Shown one piece after another: positions 59,841 through 64,000 of a stretch of DNA of 64,000 nt. Under the pieces are notes generated by a model that was not told the origin of the DNA, did not search any database, and was given only the letters and a program-made list of their open reading frames with translations. The DNA is from Palsa-504 sp963808615 (lineage in GTDB: Bacteria; Actinomycetota; Actinomycetes; Streptosporangiales; Streptosporangiaceae), in assembly GCA_963808615.1 (NCBI GenBank), contig CAWEGV010000011.1, positions 744,001-808,000 on the forward strand. The letters are read 5' to 3'. Position 1 is the stretch's first letter, and each line of letters opens with the position of its first letter. Position numbers and translations under genes: made by a program.

Positions 59841-60611
59841 TCAGTGGTCGACTTCCTCGGGTAGCTCATACCAGCGGACCCGGTCGCCGACCCTGGCCCT
59901 GGTCTTCCACTTGAGCCCCTTCGGCACCGTCTCGGCGATCTCGTGAAGCTGCTTGGCCTGCGTCAGCGGGTCATAGCGCGGATACGGCGGCGCCAGGCCG
60001 GGCTGCGCGGCGAGCAGGTCGGGCAGCTTGGTCAGGTTGCCGGTCACGGTGCGCCACCAGCCCCAGTCCCCAGCCAGCACAGACCCGAACCGATCGGGGT
60101 CGATGAACGGCCGGGCGCCGTCCGGCCCGACCCGCACCCCGGACAGCAGGTGCACGATGTCGTGCGCGTCCTTGGCGTTGAGCTCGAAGATCTGCAGCTT
60201 GGACAGCAGCAGGTCAGCCGGGTCCAGGGTGGGCGAGGCGGAGGCGAACGACGGCCGCAGGTCCAGGGTGTGGCACATCGACAGCTTGTCCACCATGACG
60301 TCGATCGGCCGCCCGGACGGGGCGTTGAAGTACATCTGCTGGTGGCCGTTCAGGTTGTTGAACCGCTTGTCAGGCTCGCAGCCCAGGGTCTCCAGCTGTG
60401 CAGCCACCTTGCGCCAGGTCTTGCCCAGGCAGGCCAGGTCGATGTCCTGGCCCGCGCGCTGCCGCGGGGGGAAGTCGGGGCACAGCACCCGGACGCCCAT
60501 GCCGCCCAGGATCTTGAGCCGGTAGCCCGCGTCCGCCGCGCCTCGCACCAGGCCGAGCGCCTCGGGCAGCGGGTCGCCTGCAGCCCCTGGAGCGCCGTTT
60601 GGTATGGTCAT
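59841..60611 (-). CDS. Nucleotidyltransferase-fold protein
   Basis: A 256-residue protein with a minimal nucleotidyltransferase core: YRLKILGGMGVRVLCPDFPP (GG loop), QRAGQDIDLACLGKTW (DxD-like pair in DIDLA) and RPIDVMVDKLSMCHTLDLRP (third acidic strand). A helical region follows (DPADLLLSKLQIFELNAKDA, HDIVHLLSGVRVG), as in AbiEii-type and kanamycin nucleotidyltransferase-like proteins. ATG 60611 is chosen over a frame extension to 60656. The activity is unknown. The downstream phosphoesterase and upstream NB-ARC/TPR gene are on the same strand, which may be functional or coincidental. Confidence 0.72.
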   Translation of the reverse strand: MTIPNGAPGAAGDPLPEALGLVRGAADAGYRLKILGGMGVRVLCPDFPPRQRAGQDIDLACLGKTWRKVAAQLETLGCEPDKRFNNLNGHQQMYFNAPSGRPIDVMVDKLSMCHTLDLRPSFASASPTLDPADLLLSKLQIFELNAKDAHDIVHLLSGVRVGPDGARPFIDPDRFGSVLAGDWGWWRTVTGNLTKLPDLLAAQPGLAPPYPRYDPLTQAKQLHEIAETVPKGLKWKTRARVGDRVRWYELPEEVDH

Positions 60612-60940
60612 GCCCGCTTCGCTCCTCGCCGTGCGCGCACCGATGCCGCGTGCCACCGGTGCATTCCGATCATGGTGACGTAACAGCCGGTCTGTCTAGT
60701 TTCCGGTTAAAGAATCCCACGTTGTGGTGCTGGACGGTACACCGCGGTCTGTTCGGCGTATAGAAAGATCTCTCATTTATCCGAACGGACCTTCGCCGCC
60801 GCCGGGCCGCGCTCGAGCACCAGTGGCCCGGACAGCCGCGGAACTGGTCGCGATCGTGGCTGGCCAGGCAGCTCTCCATCCACTTGACGTAGCGCAGGCA
60901 GTGCGCGTAGCCCCAGCCCGCTATACCGGGGCCGGCGCGG
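60612..60940. other. Gap of 329 bp without a clear gene
   Basis: The minus strand contains a short open stretch (about 60790-60920) reading WGYAHCLRYVKWMESCLASH and then RGCPGHWCSS, with Cys/His spacing reminiscent of a small zinc-binding protein, but it has no start with a ribosome-binding site and a stop soon after. It may be a decayed fragment. The part near 60700-60790 is AT-richer and could hold the promoter for the nucleotidyltransferase gene. Confidence 0.3.
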
Positions 60941-63361
60941 TCAGGTCAGGGTGGCGGCATCGAGGTTTTCGCGCACGGTCTGGGTGATCTGATGATCAGG
61001 TCCTAGGTACCGTTCGCAGTCGGTCAGGGCGCGCTGCAGGACCGCGACCACCTCGGCCAGGCGGCCCACGGTGTAGTAGGCGGAGGCCAGGTTGCAGCGG
61101 GTGGTGAGCGTCTCCATGTCGCCGGCCCCCAGCATTCGCTCGCTGTCGGCCAGCGCCCGCTCGTACTGCGGGATGGCGTCGGACAGCCGACGCGCCTGCT
61201 GGTAGCAGGCGGCCAGGTTGGAGCGCGCGGTGAGCGTGTCCCGGTGGTCCATGCCCTGGATCCGTTCCCGGTCGGCCAGCGTGCGCTCGTACTGCGGGAT
61301 CGCATCCCGTAGCCGCCCGGCGCTGCGGTACGCGTAGGCCAGGTTGGCGCGCGCCGCGATGGTGTCCGGGTGCTCGGCGCCCTCGATCCGCTCTCGGTCG
61401 GCCAGCACCCGCTCGTACTGCCCGATGGCATCCTTCAGCTTCCCGGCGGCGCGGAACGCCGAGGCCAGGTTGGCGCGGGCCGCGATGGTGTCCGGATGAT
61501 CACGTCCGTGCATCCGTTCCTGGTCGGCCAGCACTCGCTCGTACTGGCCGATCGCGTCCTTGCCCCGCCCGGCCGCCGTGTAGGCGATCGCCAGGCTGGA
61601 GCGGGCGGCCAGCGTCGTGGGATGGCCTGAGCCGAGCTGCCGCTCGGCGTCGGCGACCAGCAACTCGTAGCCGGTGACGGCGTCGTGGAGCTTCCCGGCC
61701 GTCTGATACGCGTCCGCCAGGCTGGCCCGCGAGCCCAGCGTGACCGGATGGCCCGGGCCGAGCAGCCGCTCGGAGTCGGACACCGTCCGCTCGTACAGGG
61801 CGACGGCGTCGGCGGGACGCCCGGCCGACTGGTACGCGTGGGCCAGGTGGCCGCGGGCCGCGATGGTCTCGGCGTGCTCGGGTCCCTGATTCCGTTCCCG
61901 GTCCGCCAGCGCCGCCTGGAACACCGAGACGGCCTCCGAGGAGCGGCCGGCCGACTCGTAGGCTGCGGCCAGCCGGTCCCTGGCCACCACGGAATTGGCG
62001 TGCGCGGGCCCGAGCAGCCGGGTGCTGGTCGCCAGCATGGACTGCCAGTACGCGATGGCGGCATCGGCCAGCCTGGAGTGTTCCAGGGACAACCCGGCGC
62101 GGAACAGCAGCGGATGAGCCTCGGTCTTCCACAGCATCCCGCTGTCGTTGTCCCGCAGCGTGGCGGCGCAGTCGCGCAGCGCCTGTTCGAGCTGCGGTCC
62201 GCCGTCACCTTCCGGCCACGTCTCGACCAGCGCATCCGCGGCGGCCAGCACGACCTGCTCGAGGTCGGTCTGGGGCAGCCAGGCGCGCACCGCGGCCTGG
62301 ACGCTGGAGTGCATCTGCACGGTGCGCACGGGGCTGGCCGGGTCGATGGTGACCAAGCCCACCGCGGCCAGGTTGTTGATGGCGGCGCGCACCATGTTCT
62401 GATCCGCCCCGCCCGCGGTGCTCGGGCGGCCCGCGATGTAGCTGCAGGCGGCCGGGCTGGTCAGCACGGCGCCCGGTATCCCGTGGTAGTCCATCATCGC
62501 GGCCAGCACCAGGGTGGGCCAGGCCAGCGCGGCGGGCGGCAGCTCGTGTGCGCACTCGGCGGCGAGGGACCAGGTGGCCAGGACCGGCGCCGACGCGCCG
62601 TCCACGCCGGTCATGTGCGTGCGGCGCTCGCTCAGCAGCGAGCGGTACTCGCGGCAGCCCAGCTGGCGGGCGTTGATGACCGCGGTGGCCTGGGCCAGCG
62701 CGAGCGGCAGGCCGTCGAGGTCCTCGCCCAGGTCCAGTGCCTCGATCCGCTGGTCGGGATGGTCGGTGAGCCGTGAGCTGAGGTAAGACAGGGCCTCCCG
62801 CCGGCTCAGCCCGGACACCGGGATGAGCCGGATGTCCTTGCTCTCGAAGCTCGTGGCAGGCAGCCTGGTGGTGATCAGGATCCGGCCGGACGGGCCGGAT
62901 GGCCACAGGCCCTCCAGGTCGGCCAGGTCGGCCAGGTCGTCGATGATCAGCGCCCACGGGCGCTTGGTGTGCGCCAGCCAGGAGACGAAGCGGGCCGCGC
63001 TCGCCTCGGCGCCCTCGCCGGGATTGCTGGCGTCTACCGTGTTGGCCGCCTGGGCGAAGCCGGTGATGACCGACTCGGAGTTGGTGGCGGTCACCCAGAA
63101 CAGGACCTCGACCAGCCGGCCGTTCCACATGGCGTGGGCGAATTCCACGGCGAGCTGAGTCTTTCCTGTGCCGCCCTGGGCCCTGGGCGCCGAGCCGGTC
63201 TCGGCGCCGTGCACCAGCACGACGGTCTCCCCGGGGTACAGGGTGGTGGCCAGGTCCGCCCCGGTTTCGACGCGGGTGTAATAGGTGTCCGAAAGCGGCG
63301 GCACGATCCCGGAGAGCAGTATCCCTGAATGCGTCGGCGTTTCAGGTTGCTGCGCGACCAC
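60941..63361 (-). CDS. NB-ARC-like ATPase with TPR repeats
   Basis: An 806-residue STAND-type signalling protein. After about 30 residues comes TLYPGETVVLVHG, then the P-loop QGGTGKTQLAVEFAHAMWNG (Walker A), RPWALIIDDLADLADL (Walker B, extended by a tandem repeat) and ILITTRLPATSF (sensor 1). LDGLPLALAQATAVINAR is the GLPLA motif of NB-ARC proteins. A winged-helix region follows (about 280-380). From about residue 440 there are eight kinesin-light-chain-type TPRs of 42 residues, each close to G-x-DHPDTIAARANLA-YR-AGRLRDAI-QYER-LADRER. Start GTG 63361. A paralogous TPR gene lies upstream on the same strand. Such proteins act in regulation or in defence; the function here is not evident. Confidence 0.85.
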   Translation of the reverse strand: MVAQQPETPTHSGILLSGIVPPLSDTYYTRVETGADLATTLYPGETVVLVHGAETGSAPRAQGGTGKTQLAVEFAHAMWNGRLVEVLFWVTATNSESVITGFAQAANTVDASNPGEGAEASAARFVSWLAHTKRPWALIIDDLADLADLEGLWPSGPSGRILITTRLPATSFESKDIRLIPVSGLSRREALSYLSSRLTDHPDQRIEALDLGEDLDGLPLALAQATAVINARQLGCREYRSLLSERRTHMTGVDGASAPVLATWSLAAECAHELPPAALAWPTLVLAAMMDYHGIPGAVLTSPAACSYIAGRPSTAGGADQNMVRAAINNLAAVGLVTIDPASPVRTVQMHSSVQAAVRAWLPQTDLEQVVLAAADALVETWPEGDGGPQLEQALRDCAATLRDNDSGMLWKTEAHPLLFRAGLSLEHSRLADAAIAYWQSMLATSTRLLGPAHANSVVARDRLAAAYESAGRSSEAVSVFQAALADRERNQGPEHAETIAARGHLAHAYQSAGRPADAVALYERTVSDSERLLGPGHPVTLGSRASLADAYQTAGKLHDAVTGYELLVADAERQLGSGHPTTLAARSSLAIAYTAAGRGKDAIGQYERVLADQERMHGRDHPDTIAARANLASAFRAAGKLKDAIGQYERVLADRERIEGAEHPDTIAARANLAYAYRSAGRLRDAIPQYERTLADRERIQGMDHRDTLTARSNLAACYQQARRLSDAIPQYERALADSERMLGAGDMETLTTRCNLASAYYTVGRLAEVVAVLQRALTDCERYLGPDHQITQTVRENLDAATLT

Positions 63362-63492
63362 GTTCGCCAGCCTCTCTCGCCTGCTAGGGGGTCCGCGTCA
63401 GGCGGACGCGTGGACACCAGCCCGCACATGCGGCGCAACCAGGCCCGTCGAGCATGATATTAAGGACCTTCGCGGCATGACCCACATAACCC

Positions 63493-63516
63493 ACATATCG
63501 TGAAGTCACGATATGT
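63493..63516. promoter_or_regulatory. Perfect 10-bp inverted repeat upstream of the NB-ARC/TPR gene
   Basis: ACATATCGTG and CACGATATGT flank a four-base centre (AAGT). It is 132 bases upstream of the GTG at 63361, inside an otherwise featureless 298-bp gap, and AT-rich relative to its surroundings. CCCACATA occurs twice at its left. It looks like an operator for a dimeric repressor. Confidence 0.5.
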
Positions 63517-63659
63517 AACTGGTAAGCCGTGTCTGTCCCGGCACGGTGCGTGTTACCTCTCCCGCTGGCTGAGTCTAGCCGCTTGCGAGTGGCCGCATCG
63601 GGTTCTTGGCCGGTCTGGCCGGCTTTTAGCGGCTCGTTCCCCGGCCCGGTCCAGCCGCT

Positions 63660-64000
63660 TCATGTCCTGGTGGCGGCGTCGAGGTTACCGCGCACCGCGT
63701 GGGTCATCGGATGGTCCGGGCCAAGGTAGCGCTCGCTGTCGGCTAGAGCGCGCTCGAGCACGGTGATGACCTCCACGAGGCGGCCGTCCGCGTACTGCGC
63801 CGCGGCCAGGCTGGAGCGCGTGGTCAGCGTCTCCAGGTCTCCGGGCCCGAGTACCCGCTCGCAGTCAGCCAGCGCGCGCTCGTAGTGCTGGATGGCGTCA
63901 TTGAGCCGGCCGGCCTGCTGGTAGGCCGAGGCCAGGTTGCAGCGTGCGGTACGGGTATCGGCGTGGTCGGGTCCCTGCACCCGCTCCCGGTCGTACAGGG
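63660..64000 (-). CDS. TPR-repeat protein, C-terminal part
   Basis: The minus strand is open from the window edge to TGA at 63660 (113 codons). The end reads GPDHADTRTARCNLASAYQQ, AGRLNDAIQHYERALADCER, GPGDLETLTTRSSLAAAQYA and YLGPDHPMTHAVRGNLDAAT. This is closely parallel to the last two and a half repeats of the NB-ARC/TPR protein at 60.9-63.4 kb, including the same NLDAAT-x-T ending. It is therefore a tandem paralog, its N-terminal part lying outside the window. Any start codon seen inside the window is internal. Confidence 0.85.
   Translation of the reverse strand, partial: LYDRERVQGPDHADTRTARCNLASAYQQAGRLNDAIQHYERALADCERVLGPGDLETLTTRSSLAAAQYADGRLVEVITVLERALADSERYLGPDHPMTHAVRGNLDAATRT

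Overview
The window is chromosomal DNA from a high-GC actinomycete. Codons end almost entirely in G or C, GTG and TTG starts are common, gene order is typical of Actinomycetota (dxr-rseP-ispG; rimP-nusA-ylxR-infB-DUF503-rbfA-truB-ribF), and DUF4081-GNAT, DUF4439, DUF1707 and NB-ARC/TPR proteins are present. The gene mix suggests the Streptomyces/Streptosporangiales side of the phylum, but I cannot place the genus. No rRNA, tRNA or CRISPR array was recognised.

Layout. 1-3.5 kb: 5' part of gcvT, a pterin dehydratase and a large secreted phosphatase-like protein. 3.6-7.3 kb: dxr-rseP-ispG (MEP isoprenoid pathway plus site-2 protease). 7.4-12.7 kb: DeoR regulator, secreted alpha/beta hydrolase and xylAB, lying between ispG and the DUF4081 GNAT gene that commonly follows it. 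12.9-20 kb: GNAT, MarR, a ROK regulator that may control xylAB, a HelD-like helicase, an amidase relic and two ferritin-like proteins. 20.2-28.4 kb: ribosome/translation cluster. 28.5-41.6 kb: nucleoside import and salvage (phosphosugar mutase, BMP-type ABC importer, cdd-deoA-add) with a two-component system in the middle. 41.8-46.8 kb: a broken Ser/Thr kinase gene and an FHA-domain gene, the latter split by a 2.7-kb serine-recombinase element. 47-53 kb: upp, IclR-pobA (4-hydroxybenzoate), DUF1707, methyltransferase, EamA/CGNR pair. 53.4-55.8 kb: two-gene NHEJ operon (LigD-type polymerase and ATP-dependent ligase). 55.9-64 kb: SDR, APC permease, metallophosphoesterase, nucleotidyltransferase and two paralogous TPR proteins, one with an NB-ARC-like ATPase.

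The most notable object is the minimal mobile element at about 43,843-46,539. Its removal restores an in-frame FHA protein of about 270 residues. Its ends carry 10-bp inverted repeats, and joining them gives an imperfectly palindromic attP centred on AA. That attP lies inside the 3' end of the recombinase gene, so integration replaces the recombinase C-terminus. The neighbouring kinase gene carries an internal deletion with a frameshift, so both halves of a phospho-signalling pair appear inactivated.

Other patterns: at least nine genes have a -10-like hexamer ending exactly six bases before the start codon, consistent with leaderless mRNAs, including two overlapping divergent promoters in the 22 bp between gcvT and the pterin dehydratase. 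Short in-frame tandem repeats recur inside or at the ends of many genes.
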